Shown here: positions 30,501 to 42,671 of the stretch, piece after piece
How positions within the stretch are numbered: position 1 is the stretch's first letter
How the letters are laid out: each line of letters starts with the position of its first letter
Assembly (NCBI GenBank): GCA_963924555.1
Contig: OZ004597.1
Span: 3,118,404 to 3,182,403 of the forward strand
Origin: Crambe crambe
Lineage: Eukaryota > Porifera > Demospongiae > Poecilosclerida > Crambeidae
Direction: 5' to 3'
Length of the DNA: 64,000 bases
The notes under the pieces: model-generated
Seen by the model: the letters and a program-made list of their open reading frames with translations, nothing else
Databases searched by the model: none
What the model was told of the DNA's origin: nothing
Program-made: the position numbers and the translations under genes

Positions 30501-31228
30501 CAAACCAGTGAGATCATGAAACGAGTTTGTTAAAAGCTGCTGGCTGGTATTAATGAGAAAGGCACGTAGAGAGGTATGTTTTGAGCTGGTGATCGAGGAA
30601 GGAATGAGAAGCAGAATATGGTATACTGGAATGTAATATCATGAATCAGTTATGCAAATAACCGAAGAAGAGAAGCTACATAATAAGAAAGGATTCCTTT
30701 CTGGATGCCAATATCATGTAATATGAAGGAATGCATGTTTCTTATGACTGAAGCTGGTTAGAGCATGCTTCAGTTTCGTCAACTCGATATATCCTGCACC
30801 ATGATTATTGAAATCTTGAAATTGGAATCTGAAGCTCGTGGCAGGAAATGGAAAGTTTGTTAGTAAACAAGTTAAAACTTTAGTCTGATTATTTACAATC
30901 GACTGGATGAAGTGCATTCTTAAGGAGTTTCATCTGGATGAAAAGCCATTTTCTTGAGAGAATGGTACGCACAATGCCTTTGTGGTTAAGCTGAATGTTT
31001 CATGATATTTCTTTCAATAAACCACTATCAATGTGAGACATCTATTCACACAAAGGGCAGTCATTATTATACGTGCTAATTAATAGGGGGTGCCCCCCAT
31101 TGACCAGGATTATTGCTACATCCAAGGCATATTATAACAATGTTCACACTGTGGTACTTAACAATTTTAGACCACTCCTCATGTCAATATAACTTTCCTT
31201 GTTCCCATTTAGCTTTGTCCTCGAAGTG

Positions 31229-31380
<152 letters not shown>

Positions 31381-31556
31381 TGCTTTTTATATTCTTGCCT
31401 GGGTACCCTCGTATGTGTAATGATAGTAAGGGTGTCAGACTGAATTACTCAGTGGTCATGGTCCAATTTTTGCTAATAGGTGCTAATAATGTGTGCAGGA
31501 ACTGTTAATGGCAATAGAATTGTCAAACACTCCAGTCCACATGGCATCATCATCTT

Positions 31557-31760
31557 AATGAAGTGTCCTGATTAGAGAGAAATGTCCTGATTAATGTCCT
31601 GATTAGTGTCCTGATTAGTGTTCTGATTAGTGTCCTGATTAGGGAGAAGTGTCCTGATTAGTGTCCTGATTAGAGAGAAGTGTCCTGATTAGAAAGAGGC
31701 CAGTCCACATTTGCATTGAGAAGTGTCCTGATTAGAGAGAAGCTGATTAGAAAGAGGTCA
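31557..31760. repeat. Minisatellite of (A)GTGTCCTGATTAG(AGAGA)
   Basis: About eleven copies of TGTCCTGATTAG with variable AGAGAA or AGGGAGAA spacers, plus a CAGTCCACATTTGCATT block. The unit AAGTGTCCTGATTAGAGAG is the exact reverse complement of a subterminal motif in the element at 45201-45377. Confidence 0.85.
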
Positions 31761-33231
31761 TAAAGTGAGTGTCCTTTTGCTTGTGTACGATTGATCGAAG
31801 AGTCAGGGGGAGTGGCAGCACCATTGATCCCTGCGTGCTTAGCATTTCAAACATTTGGCAGCACATGAAATCTGCTTATAGGGCAACGAAGCTACAATGA
31901 TTATATCGTCATCTACGAGGGTGTGAAAGTTGCTCATTCACTTTTTTTTTTTTTTTAAACTCAAATCATGGGGATTTCAATATCATTCCAAAGATGATTT
32001 TGTCCAAAGATGGTAATTCTGTGCTGTCTAGCAGTGAGCCATTGGTGATCTAATATCAGGAAAATATGTGCCACCCTTGCCTAGCTAGCAATAATCTAAT
32101 CATTGATAAATAACTTGTAAAAGCTCCTACTGCTGTTTTAGTGGGTGCTAAATTAGAATAATGTATGCATGTGGTTGGTATTTTAGTATGTGCGATTTGT
32201 TGACCAAGTTTATCAGGTGCCTCATACCAGGGATGGCTAGAAACCATCCAACAGTGAAAACAAGCAACTATGTCCCCTCACTCCTAAAAGCATAACACGT
32301 GTGTGTGTGTGTGTGCTAGAGATTATCATAATATCACACGTTCTGTAATTATTGTACACACCTTCGTATTCCAATTTCTATTATTCTTTGATCTTTCTCT
32401 CACACATGCACTCATGTGCTACTTTAAGGTACATTAATGAAGTTCCCAGGCCCATTAAAAAAAAAAAAAAAAAGAAGGCCTTGGAACAAGGCTACTAGTG
32501 ACTATAAAGATAGTTGAAGATTAATTATGTTGTATTTGCAGGGGGAGATGTAAATACTGGTACCTAGTGATGGGGGGGGTGGTTGTGGATGATGCTCTAC
32601 AGTGACACAAGACAGGTGTGTGTTTCAGTACTGGATATTCATTGGCACTTCATCAACGGAGGTATTAACACTCCACAATCACAACCAAGCGTGCAGCTGC
32701 TTTCAGAAATAGCTGATAATTTCTATTTTGTCAATATTCAAAATTCACTATTATTAAAAGAGTGTAGCTAGGATGCTTATATATTCTGAATAAATGGGTG
32801 AATTGAAGTATATAACTTGGAAGGAAAATGTTGATAAAATTAAAAGAATCATGTACAACTGTTTCCGATAATTGTGACTAAAACTTTTAAAAAAAGGTGA
32901 AATACACAATAACTACAGAGGTTTAGAGGGTATAAAATGAAACAGGAGTGTGTGTGTGTCATGTGTATGGTATATGAAAGTGAATTTGTTCTTTTTTGAG
33001 ATTCTCTGTAATAGTTCTGTTAGTACACAGATAAGTTTTTTGGGGGAAAGAAGTTAGAGGGAAGGGGAAATCTTAAGCCACCAGACCTGCTGGTAATTTG
33101 TACATTAATTAAAAAGAGAACAAGAAAAAAAAGTTTTAAAAAGGGTGTTAAAAAGAAAAGAAAATGAAAAGAAAAGAAGAGAAAAAAAAGGAGAATATGA
33201 TTATGCTGGAATCAAAGGGACTTCCCCCCTC

Positions 33232-36200
33232 TCATACATAGACAGGCTGTGGAGTTGGCTTTCTCCGATCTCGGCTCGGAATAGGAGAAGGGGAAGGGTT
33301 AGTGACGGGAGGGGTAGGCCGGCCTCCTCTCCTCTCTTTCTCGTACATCAAGTCTGAAGGAGGGGGTGGGGGTCGAGGCGGAGGTGAGTACGTGGAATTG
33401 TGGGGACTACCCCCAGAGTGGACAGACGAAGGCGTCAAGGTAAGCTTTTTCGGACCTAGATGTCGTTCTGGATAGAATCGGATGAACGTCCACTCATAGA
33501 AGGCGTGTTCCGGCTGCCCTTTTGGAAGGGAAGACACTTGCTGCTGTTTCTTGCTCTGCAGTCTTTGCAGCTGCCGCTGGTCGATGGGGTCAAAGTTTGA
33601 AGTGTCGGCATCAAACATGATCTTGGGGATGTAGGGAGGCTCGTAGTTGCGGATCCCAACGGACCAATCAATAGCACTGAAGAAAGGATGACGCTTGATC
33701 TCGTCAGCACCTTTCTTACCAATTCTGTCCACTGGATCACAACAGAATTGGAGAATCATGTCTGCAGCGGCTGGTGACATTCCGGCATTTCTGGGGATGT
33801 GGAGGTACTGTGACCAGTTCATGATTTTGTGTTGCGTCTCGGAGGGTGTCGGAGCCATGAAGGGAGGCTGCCCCACCAGCATTTCATACATGATCACACC
33901 CACAGACCACCAATCACAAAGCTGCTTGTATCCGAGTCTTTGCAGGATCTCAGGAGCAATGTAATTGGGAGTACCAACGAGCGAGTGAGCAATGGAGCGG
34001 TCGTGTTCTTTCAATCTTCTAAGCTCAAGAGGTTTGACAGGATCTTCATCGTTCCACTGTCCTGGTTCCATACTGTGCACACGCTGGTGCTGACCCTTTG
34101 GGAGGTACCGCTTGGAATCGTGCGTCCACCGGAACCCAGTACACAGGCCGAAATCTGTTAGCTTGATGTGCCCGTCACTACCAATGAGTATATTGTCTGG
34201 TTTGATATCGCGATGAATGAAGCCCATTTTGTGGACAGACTCGATAGCACAGACAAGCTCAGCAATGTAGAAGAGAGTAAGATGCTCGGGAAAAGTGCCC
34301 AGTTTGATGAGAAGACTCATCATGTCTCCTCCAGGAACGTACTCCATGACGAAGTAAAGGTTCTCACTGTCTTGGAAAGAGAAGAACAACTTCACTACCC
34401 ATTCGTTGTCGGCTTCTGCTAGTATGTCTCTTTCAGCTTTCACATGTGCAGTTTGATTTCTCCTCAGAACGTCAGCTTTTCTCAGAGTTTTCATGGCATA
34501 CAGTTTCCCAGTATCTATCTTCCGGACGAGTGACACGACACCAAAGGCTCCAATGCCCAGAGGTTTTACTGTTTGAAACAAATCCTTATGCATCTTGGCT
34601 CGCTTCAGTCTCAGAAAATTTGACTCTTTGTGGTATAAGATTCGCCTCATTTGCTCTGAAGTGGCCTCATCCAGACCTCTTTTAGCCATTTCCTGTTCCA
34701 ATTTCAGCCTTCGTTGTTGCCTCTGGTTGTATGCTTTGAAGATGTTTTCGATCCGCTGCTCCATGAAAAACTTGAATGCTTCAGGGGGAACTGGTGTCCT
34801 CCGAGGGGTCGTTTCCTCCTCGATACCACTATCTGAGAATTCGTTAGGGGTGGTCCGAGTTGTACCCCCAGCTCCTCCAGTGTGGTACATGGTTTGATCA
34901 TATGGCGGTAAGCTTTCCCGCTGGGGGACGGAATAGGGTGAATACGAGTGAGAGTTGACTTCAGGTGGAGGAGAGACATGGATATGTGTCTTATCCTCTG
35001 GGTTTTGACTGAAATATGGAGGAGGGCTACTCTGAATATATGGTGGAGAGGTCCTAGTGGGGGAGGAGTCGGAATGTCCTTCTCTGTCGTCAATCTGCTT
35101 CTGAGTAATTCCAGATCTATACGTGTCGTAGGCCACCGGTTGAGGGTGTCTGACTACCGTCTTGCTCCTCTTCTGGATCACCTGATGATCATTCGGTGGT
35201 GGAGGGAGGTCTGCGAAGGAGACTGGTGTCCTGAAGCCAGGAAGTTGTATGGGAGATATTCGAGAGTTCGAGTCATAAGCTGCACTGGATTCGCTGGTCT
35301 TTTGTTGAGTGGTGGAAGATCCAGAGGAGGAGCTAACGGGAGGTGGATGAAATGCTGACTCCTCCGGAGATTTCTTCCGCTGAGTGCGACTATGAGATCG
35401 TTGGTCCACTGAAGATGGAGAGAGGGGGGTCTTTGTGCCGTCCGCTCTTGACTGGTCTTCCTGGATAGCAGCGAGTTGTTTTTTCTTTTGTAGGAAATCC
35501 AGTGCCGCTTCAATGCTGGAATTATTGACTGCGAGAAGAGCATCAGCTGCAGAATTCTGTGGTCAAAGAAAAGTGTGTGGAATTGTTAAATTGGTATACT
35601 TGCTATTAAAAGCTAGTTAGTGTAAATATAGAGACTACTGAAATCTACATTTGTCTAGACCATTTCCTGAGTTTGTGAAAGGTGCTGCCACGGATAAGTG
35701 CCTTTCCACACCAAACACTCAAGAGGGGGATTAGCTAAGCTTACTAAACTTTGCCACAAAATGCAGCCAGGGCTGGTCAAAGGTATGCAGCTACAAAAAC
35801 TTTGCAAGCAAAGATGCACAAATTCAGCTGGTCATTAAGCTCACCTCACTGTGACCGTAGCTTATAAGCTGCTCTAACATCGTCTTATTGACTTGCTCAA
35901 TGGCTGCATGAAACCCAGGATCAGAGCGTCGAGCATACTTATCATAAGGTCGCAAACTGATTCTAATGGCTCGCAGTTGCTTGTTTCTGTCCGAGTTGGG
36001 TTGACTAATCTGCTTTGTCGGTGTAGCTCTGTTTGGATTCTGCTGCATCGCTGCCCTAGGGGTAGCGCCAGGAGACGCCTGCTCGCGATCGCTGAGGGGC
36101 GATTTTCTCTCCCTGCTGTCTCTGGACTCGGGTCGATCTCGATCAAACGACTTCTCACCTCGCATCTCTCTCTCTGAGCCTGTACTAGATCTATTAACTG

Positions 36201-36348
36201 CTGGTTTTTCTTTCTCGCCGTTGGATGTAAGTGATTCAGATGATGCTTGTAGTATTGAATCTTTGATATCTTGCACCATTTGCCTATTATCAGCGGGATT
36301 AGGGCCAGGGTAGGTTTGCCGATGTCTCCGCTCTCGCCTACTAGCCAT
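33232..36348 (-). CDS. LATS1: LATS/Warts kinase (Hippo pathway), 942 aa, two exons
   Basis: NDR-family Ser/Thr kinase that phosphorylates YAP/Yorkie. Exons: 35845-36348 (168 codons) and 33232-35556 (775 codons including stop). A UBA domain spans the junction (about 153-195: VNKTMLEQLISYG ... SSIEAALDFL). A long Ser/Pro-rich linker follows, with a PPxY motif (SSPPPYFS) for WW domains. The MOB-binding helix region is EAFKFFMEQRIENIFKAYNQ. The kinase (about 490-790) has GIGAFGVV, HRDIKPDN (about 616), DFGLCTGF and an activation segment AHSLVGTPNYIAPE whose Ser matches human S909. The hydrophobic motif FYEWTF carries the Thr matching T1079. The protein ends PVYV, like human LATS1 (LVYV). It represents the pre-duplication LATS1/2. 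The start at 36348 gives MASRRERRHRQTY, close to the N-terminal basic style of the family. Confidence 0.97.
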
Positions 36349-37700
36349 TACTAGCTAACTAGCTCACTGACTAAACTTAAAAATAAACTTAAAAACACAC
36401 AGAAATCGTAAACTTTCAGATCATCAGTGTATGTACTGCAACAGGAACTTGAACGAATTCAGTACCCTTATAAGCACTCGCATTCCTCACGTTCCTGCCC
36501 GATAAATAAATTTACACTCTACAAGAATGCAATGATTAGTAATTATGACGGTACATGTGCTGTATACTACTGCTAATGGTATAATAATATTATTATAATG
36601 GTGGTGCTGCCTCTATGCTTATTATAATGGTGGTGCTCCCTCTATGCTTACATTGTAAATACAAGAAATTCTCCTACTGTGACACAATAAGTTGTTGGGA
36701 TGACCCTTCTGCACTGACAGCTGAAGTCTCCCGGATCCCACAGCACTGATACAATAATGCTGTGGATTTGCACATCAGTTTTACATTCCATTGAAATGGT
36801 TGAAGAAGTGGAATTGCCATACAGCTTTCATTCCTCTGGCTTGCTGAATGGCAACACAATAACCTGCTTAGCATTCCTGCACTCATAAACAGAATATAGC
36901 TAGACACAGTGAAGGACCAATTGTACACAAAATCAAACCGAACTCTACCGTGGGTGCTAAAATATCACACACTCAATCCTTGTGGCCACTCCATTGCCTG
37001 TTGTTGTGTCTCCACTGTTCATAAATGGATGCTGAATTTAGTGCTAATTAGCAATGATGCGGCAGAAGAAAATGAAAACTACTTAACCATTTTTTGCTCA
37101 AAATTACAGCTGTCAAATTGAATTATAGCACATAGGGTACTTAGAGAATGATTGTGAGAGATATGCCCTTACCCAGATATTTACAATAATTATCAGAGTA
37201 AATATCTCTTCCTCATCTGTTCACAGGCTGGAAAGGAAGTCACACATGATGTCTCATATAAAAGGTAACAATGTGGGTGATGCCGTAACACCCTGTTCAA
37301 ACCATGTAACATTGTAGCATACAAGGCATATTAAAAAGGCCAATGACTCAGTTTTGTTAGAAAGGTGAAAAAACACACAAAGTTCTCTGGAGTCAGATAT
37401 TGTCATCATAAAGATAAAGGATTATGATTGGATGAGTGAAGATTTTCTTGTTGCCTCTTTGACCAGGAATGTTGTAGGCTTCCAGCTTATGCATGTCACA
37501 ACCTCCTCCACATACTTAGTCGCTATTGAGGCATGAGGCATGATACCATGACTTGGCATTGTATGACAGATTATGTGATTCATTCCTTATTGTTTTCCCC
37601 CTACATTTCACAAGAGAGCAATTTTTTATGACACATTACAAAGAAGAAAGAAATCTAATGGTTTTTTAAAAAGTGAAAAAGTGAAAATAAATTGTTTTAT
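36349..37700. other. Intergenic region between LATS (5') and MATCAP (3')
   Basis: 1.35 kb. It must contain the LATS promoter on its left side and the MATCAP 3' UTR on its right. A 31-bp direct duplication with TTATAATGGTGGTGCT lies at 36594-36650. Otherwise AT-rich with no supported gene. Confidence 0.5.
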
Positions 37701-38924
37701 TCACAGATCATTAACGGATCGTATCTCTCTCAGTGCTTTCTTATATAAACCCAAGCTCTGAATGCCATTGAGGAAACGAGGCGTTTTGGTCACTGTAGTC
37801 CTTGCTTTGAGCCTCACTTTCTCCAAGTCCCCAAGTGCTATCTTCCCAGAGTAGAGCACAGGAAAACTGATAGCTTCGAGTTTACGTAACAACTTAGCAG
37901 CTCCTACCAGGTAACACTGGTCCCATCCGCAGCACTGCACAGTTGCACTAGATTTCTGGTCTGTTTCTTCTCTTTTATCAAATTTGAGAGTACGTTTAGC
38001 TCGAAAGACGATCTTTGTTCTGAGGTTGACATCAGTGATGTATTTGCTTAACAGGCGATAGAGCTGTGGAGCTTCCAGGAGGTGAGACATGTAGCAAGCA
38101 ACTGCATGGAATACCGAAATCACAACATTGTTAGTACACTGCAAACACTGAGCAACATGATAGGATTGTATTAGCTGGCTTTCTGAGGGAGGCTTGATTA
38201 TGTACCTATGCAAGCCCACACAGTGTGGAAGCTTTTGGGACCCCCAAAAAATGTATTGCTTGGAGAAGTATCCTTACTTAATACACCCTGTTATATATAA
38301 TTGCTATGGAGGTTTTTGCATCTCAGGGAGTCCAAAGTTCCACTGTAACAATTACAATGTGCAAACTGAGGTTATAATGAGGTAAGTCTAAGTCTCTCTC
38401 CAGTATATACAATTTGAACTGAATAGGTAGAAAGACCTGTTGAGATAAGTACAGACTAAATAGCTACAAATTTTGAGTCAGTGCCATAAAGAAATCTAAA
38501 TTGAAGTCCATTGTAATAATCAAACTGAACAGGAGACTACTCCCTCCAGCTATTTCTTGTGGGGAGAAAAATAAACCCTCTGTAAAATCTTTATTTCAAG
38601 GTGTCTAAAAGGCTGAGGTCAAATTGATTACGCACCACATGTCCACAAGACTTGCTTTTATCATAACAAAGAAATATTATTTGATGTAACACTCACAGTA
38701 AAGCAGAGCAGGCCACCATAGATACTTGCAGCTGAGGCTGTGGTGAGTGTTGAGGGTAGCCAATCCTTCCTCAGTGGTCAGCATCTGGTAAGTGCATCGA
38801 TGCCTCAATCCAAACTTTGACCGCTTGTAGTGCCAGACCTGAAAGGAATCATTGTGTGAACGGATCTGGAATCAGCTAAGGAAAGAAACAGAGAGAGAGG
38901 AGAGAGGAGAGAGAGAGAGAGAGG

Positions 38925-39006
<82 letters not shown>

Positions 39007-39687
39007 CCACTCTTTGCAGAAGCATTTGATTTTGGGCATGTAGTTAATTATTATGAATCACAATTGTTGTTGCTGTTTGTTGTTGTTGTTGTTTATCATT
39101 AAGGATACATAGTGTGTTCCCAACTCATGATCAGCCAGAGCACATATCGCATATTTCCTCAGAAAGGAGTTCTTGAGGGGATCACTGTTGATCCTCAAAG
39201 TGTGAGTGACACCATCCCGTCTTCTATAGCCTGCACCATGTACACAGGCCAGAGAAGCACTACAGCTGATATCCGACCGCCACTGTACATTTATCTTATC
39301 CAAAAGCCCCTCTCTCTGCATGTACGTCCTAAAAGCAACTTGGGCCTCCGTCAAGCTAATTTTGTTGCCATACACTTCATCCAAGTATAAATCTCCATTG
39401 CCAAATTGGTAGTTGACATTATCTAGTATTCGTTGGGCTTTTGCTATGAGGGTTTTTCTGATCACAATGGCTCTGGGGATATGAGGAAGGGAAGTCTGCT
39501 TGTGATGCTGTGCAAAATGCTGTATGATTGCATCTTCTCCATCATCCATTGATGTATCACCTGGTGCTTCATCTGTGCAGGGCAAACAGGGACTTGTTTC
39601 ACTTGTTGTGCCTGAAGAGTTGATTTTAGCAGTGAGAGAAACCTGCCTTATTGGCACAGGAGGTAGTGATTGCTCCAAGGAAGCCAT
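37701..39687 (-). CDS. MATCAP1: MATCAP-like tubulin tyrosine carboxypeptidase (KIAA0895 family, DUF1704), 382 aa
   Basis: Family metallopeptidases remove the C-terminal residue of alpha-tubulin on microtubules. Exons: 39109-39687, 38697-38865, 37701-38101; 383 codons. The zinc site HELGTH (187-192) has the HExxxH form of the family, and the downstream TEEGLA (about 224-229) supplies the third, glutamate, ligand. Between them IRSHNDSFQVWHYKRSKFGL matches the conserved stretch after the HExxxH. Later FRAKRTLKF, DQCYLVGAAKLL and VLYSGKIALGDL match the DUF1704 C-terminal part. Exon 2 is taken from the AG at 38866 because it restores the HExxxH-to-EEGL segment. Exon 3 is taken from 38101 because it alone keeps the phase and gives YFACYMSH. 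Substrate specificity is inferred from vertebrate MATCAP. MATCAP1 or MATCAP2 identity is not resolved. Confidence 0.88.
38221..38345. mobile_element. Small TIR element (CAGTGGAA family) in MATCAP intron 2
   Basis: The right end reads GGGAGTCCAAAGTTCCACTG followed by TA. The left end is CAGTGTGGAAGCTTTTGGGAC. The interior GGTTTTTGCATCTCAGGGAG is the reverse complement of the left part of the element at 45201. A diverged 125 bp member of that family. Confidence 0.7.
38880..39002. repeat. (GA)n microsatellite upstream of MATCAP exon 2
   Basis: Over 50 GA units with a few AGGAG interruptions. On the MATCAP strand this is a long CT run ending about 20 bp before the exon-2 acceptor. Confidence 0.95.
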
Positions 39688-39828
39688 TATTCTCTTATCA
39701 GATTAGATCTTGCATAAAACCACTGATAGCTAAGCTAGCAGCTAGCTAGCTCGTACGTTGCTAGGGGAAACCAAACATCAATTTAACCCTTTATGAACTG
39801 GAATTCATCACCCACGTGGCCTGCAATA
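39688..39828. promoter_or_regulatory. Bidirectional promoter region, MATCAP / EEF1AKMT1
   Basis: 141 bp between divergent starts. Contains a CCCACGTGG E-box (39812-39820), a CTAGCTAGC run, and GTTGCTAGGGGAAAC (39757-39771), which loosely resembles an RFX X-box. The X-box reading is weak. Confidence 0.55.
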
Positions 39829-42671
39829 ATGTCTTCTTCGCTTTTCAGTGAACTTTCTATCCCTTCTTCAGAGTCATCCGGTGATTTAGGAAGCGGAGAT
39901 GAAGGTGGTGACTCAACTGAATTATCTGCTCACGCCCAGGCTGCTCTGCAAGAGTTCTACTCGGAACAGCAAGCCATGTTAGTTGGAAGAAGAACCGCTG
40001 ACGAAGCGGCTTGTACAACAGTGACAGAGGACTGGGTAGGTTTTTACATATTGCGAACGATACAAGCCATGTTATTTTCCTCTTTCATCATCAAGCAATT
40101 GAGTCAGTTTTGGTACAATGATGAGACAGCACGGATTCTTGCTGACGAGGCAATTAAAGCTAGTCAAAACAAAAGGTGTGTGACTTGTTATAGTGTATTG
40201 CAGTAATCTTGCAACATGAAATTCAGAACACCAAACCAAAATTTACATAACCTCCTTTCAAAGTGGCTTTAGAGTTGGGCTGCTTATGTAAATTTTGGTT
40301 TGGTGAGTCATGTTGCAAGATCACTTGCAATCCACTGTACTGTGTGAGGATCATGGAAAGCACCAGTGACCAGTAATGCAGTTAGTTGTAGTTCTGTGCT
40401 GAACTCAGTTATGGTCAATTGGACTGATCTATTCAGCTTTGGGTGATATGCTTCCAATTTGGGAGGGAAAACAGGGATTTAATGTAAACTTTAACTCTTA
40501 ATGAGATAAATTAGTCCCTTTTATCAGACACTGTACATTGTATTCATTTCACAATAGTTTTTGTGTCTGAGACTGTTTTATCTGACACAGTTTTTAAGGA
40601 GGGAGGGGGGGGGGGGTGCTAAGGTCAGTTGATAATGTGTGGGTAGAGCCATGGTGTATTGTGCTTGGGGATTTATGAGATTAGTGCCCCCATAAGAAGT
40701 AATTTTATTCATGACTAGAACCATAATAAACAATGAAGTGATGTCACAATGATGCGTTTTGTTGTGGCACTTTTGTGGCCAATGTGTAAATGGTTTCATC
40801 AGTAATTTGAGCAGACTGTGTAGTAGTACTTCAAATTGCTTAATTGTGACATCCAGGAAATCTCCCTCTGATTTTCTGTGTTTTTCCCTCCTCTTGTAGA
40901 CATAAATGATGTATTTGGCTTGTCAAGAAGACCTACCTTAAGTGTGTTTGCTCACCTAAAATGGCCACAGTTTATTTTTCTTATCAAACATCTCCTAATT
41001 TGTTACATACAGGATAGCATGTGTCTCTTGCCCCACACTTTATGCCAAGCTCATTGAAATACAGTCACCTGAAAACCACTTCATCTTGTTGGAGTATGAC
41101 ACTCGCTTCCAGATCTACGAGGACAACTTCATCCATTACGACTACAAGCACCCCCTCAATCTTCCTGAAAGCCTCAAGGAAGGTAGCTTTGATTTGGTTG
41201 TCGTTGATCCTCCATTTTTATCTGAGGAGTGCCTCTCCAAGACTGCATTGACGGTGAAATACTTAACCAAAGAAAAAGTGATACTGTGTACAGGTTAGTT
41301 CTTGAAGGTGGAGAGGGACCTGAGGCCCTCATGTTGTACAGTGGAAGGACACTTCAAAAGCACCTTTGTATAATTATACACTCTATACAAAAAGAGGATA
41401 ACCTCTTCTGCAAAGGGCAAAAGGCTGGGTCTCAAGTATATCCATTATTTGGAGGATCTGTAGTGAGCTTGACAAGAGAGAAGATGGTATTTTATTAATC
41501 TCTTGCCAACACTGAGTGGGTGCAAGGTATAACATTGCCAGCTTACATAACCTACTTAGTGGTCCTCTGCCTTTCCATCCTTTCGCACTTCCTCTACTTA
41601 CCTCATCACCTTTCATACCACTTCCTTCCATCCTCTTTTCCACCACCCCCTCATTCCTCCCCACCTTTTTACCACTTCCCATTCCTGCCCCCTCATCTCT
41701 CCTCCACCCTCCTTCCCCTCCCCACCCACTCATCCCTGCCCCCTCGTCTCTCCACCACCCTCCTTCCCCTCCCCACCCACTCGTCCCTCTTTTTCACTTA
41801 TCTCCTTGTCCCTCTTCCACCCTCCTTTCCACTTACCTCGTCCCTCTCCCTCTTTCCAGTAAGAGATCCTCCCTCTTCAAACCTAAAGCATAAAGCATGC
41901 ATAAAGACATAAGACGGATGTTTGTCTGATGTTACCTAGATTGTTATCTTTACTTTTTTAAAATGTTTATTATTATTACTAACGTTAGGTATGGTGTAGC
42001 ATGTGGTCACTCATTTTCCCGTCCAGAGGGCGAATACAGTTCCAGGTAGAAATGCAATGAAGATGATGTAATTCACCCCTGACAGCTTCTTAATTGGGAT
42101 ATATTTATTACTACTGGTCCCAAGAGTGTCCACATTAGTGAAGTGCAGTTTGAGTGAGACAATTTCGTCAAAGAATGAGAACAGGATACGTACAGTCTCT
42201 TAATAATGGACACACGTGGGACCCATCCTTTTCTCCTTTGTATTTGTAGAGAGGTCCTCTTTTGGAGGTTATTTGGTATAGAGTGTATATTTTTAGATTG
42301 TCCTTTATTGAGAGGTTGGTCCTCTTTCAGAGTGTCCTTATGTTCAATCTACCAGGGACTATTGTACATGGTACATGCATGTGGACTCCAGGGACTGTTG
42401 TACATGGTACATGCATGTGGACTCCCTTGGCATGAGATAAGAAGAGGGGAAAAGAGTCTGTCACTCGAGTAGAAGTACTTTTTTTGTACTATGAATTATC
42501 TTTAATTGTTTTGATGATGAAGGTGCAGTGATGGGAGAGCTGGCTTCAGAGCTGCTTGGTGTGAAAGAGAGTGGATTCGCTCCCCGCCATCAGAGAAACT
42601 TGGCAAACGAGTTCAAATGCTACATTAATTACAACCCCGTCACCAACCACTTTAAAAACGACTCTCAATGA
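39829..42671 (+). CDS. EEF1AKMT1: EEF1AKMT1 (N6AMT2), eEF1A lysine methyltransferase, 238 aa
   Basis: SAM-dependent methyltransferase that modifies elongation factor 1A in human (Lys79). Exons: 39829-40035, 40096-40175, 41013-41293, 42523-42671; 239 codons. Conserved blocks in family order: [61 protein letters not shown] (catalytic [DNS]PP[YFW] signature DPPF at about 161-164), [28 protein letters not shown]. Human is 214 aa; the excess is an acidic Ser-rich N-terminus. The start at 39829 is preferred (A at -3); an in-frame ATG at 39793 would add 12 residues. Introns 2 and 3 hold inverted repeats and a long pyrimidine tract. Confidence 0.96.
40191..40337. mobile_element. 147-bp TIR element flanked by TA, in EEF1AKMT1 intron 2
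   Basis: TA on both sides (40189-40190 and 40338-40339). Inverted ends TAGTGTATTGCAGTAATCTT and AAGATCACTTGCAATCCACTG continue into matching arms (ACCAAACCAAAATTTACATAA). The arms pair over most of about 60 bp. It sits only 15 bp inside the intron after the 5' splice site. TA duplication and size point to a Tc1/mariner- or pogo-derived MITE. Confidence 0.8.
41540..41870. repeat. 330-bp polypyrimidine (C/T-rich) tract with internal duplication
   Basis: More than 80% C/T on the plus strand, including a duplicated unit of about 55 bp at 41690-41800 (CTCCTTCCCCTCCCCACCCA twice). Lies in EEF1AKMT1 intron 3. Open frames through it are compositional artefacts. Confidence 0.8.
42335..42426. repeat. 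Two-copy 36-bp tandem duplication
   Basis: The unit CAGGGACTNTTGTACATGGT plus ACATGCATGTGGACTC appears twice in EEF1AKMT1 intron 3. Confidence 0.8.

Noticed and set aside
34446-35358. Plus-strand frames opposite LATS
   Set aside because: Antisense shadows of the single large LATS exon; no independent evidence.
39757-39771. RFX X-box reading of GTTGCTAGGGGAAAC
   Set aside because: The right half-site departs from consensus; kept as a remark on the promoter, not called as a site.
39793-39828. Upstream in-frame ATG of EEF1AKMT1
   Set aside because: Poor context (T at -3) and adds 12 residues with no family counterpart; kept as a minor alternative only.
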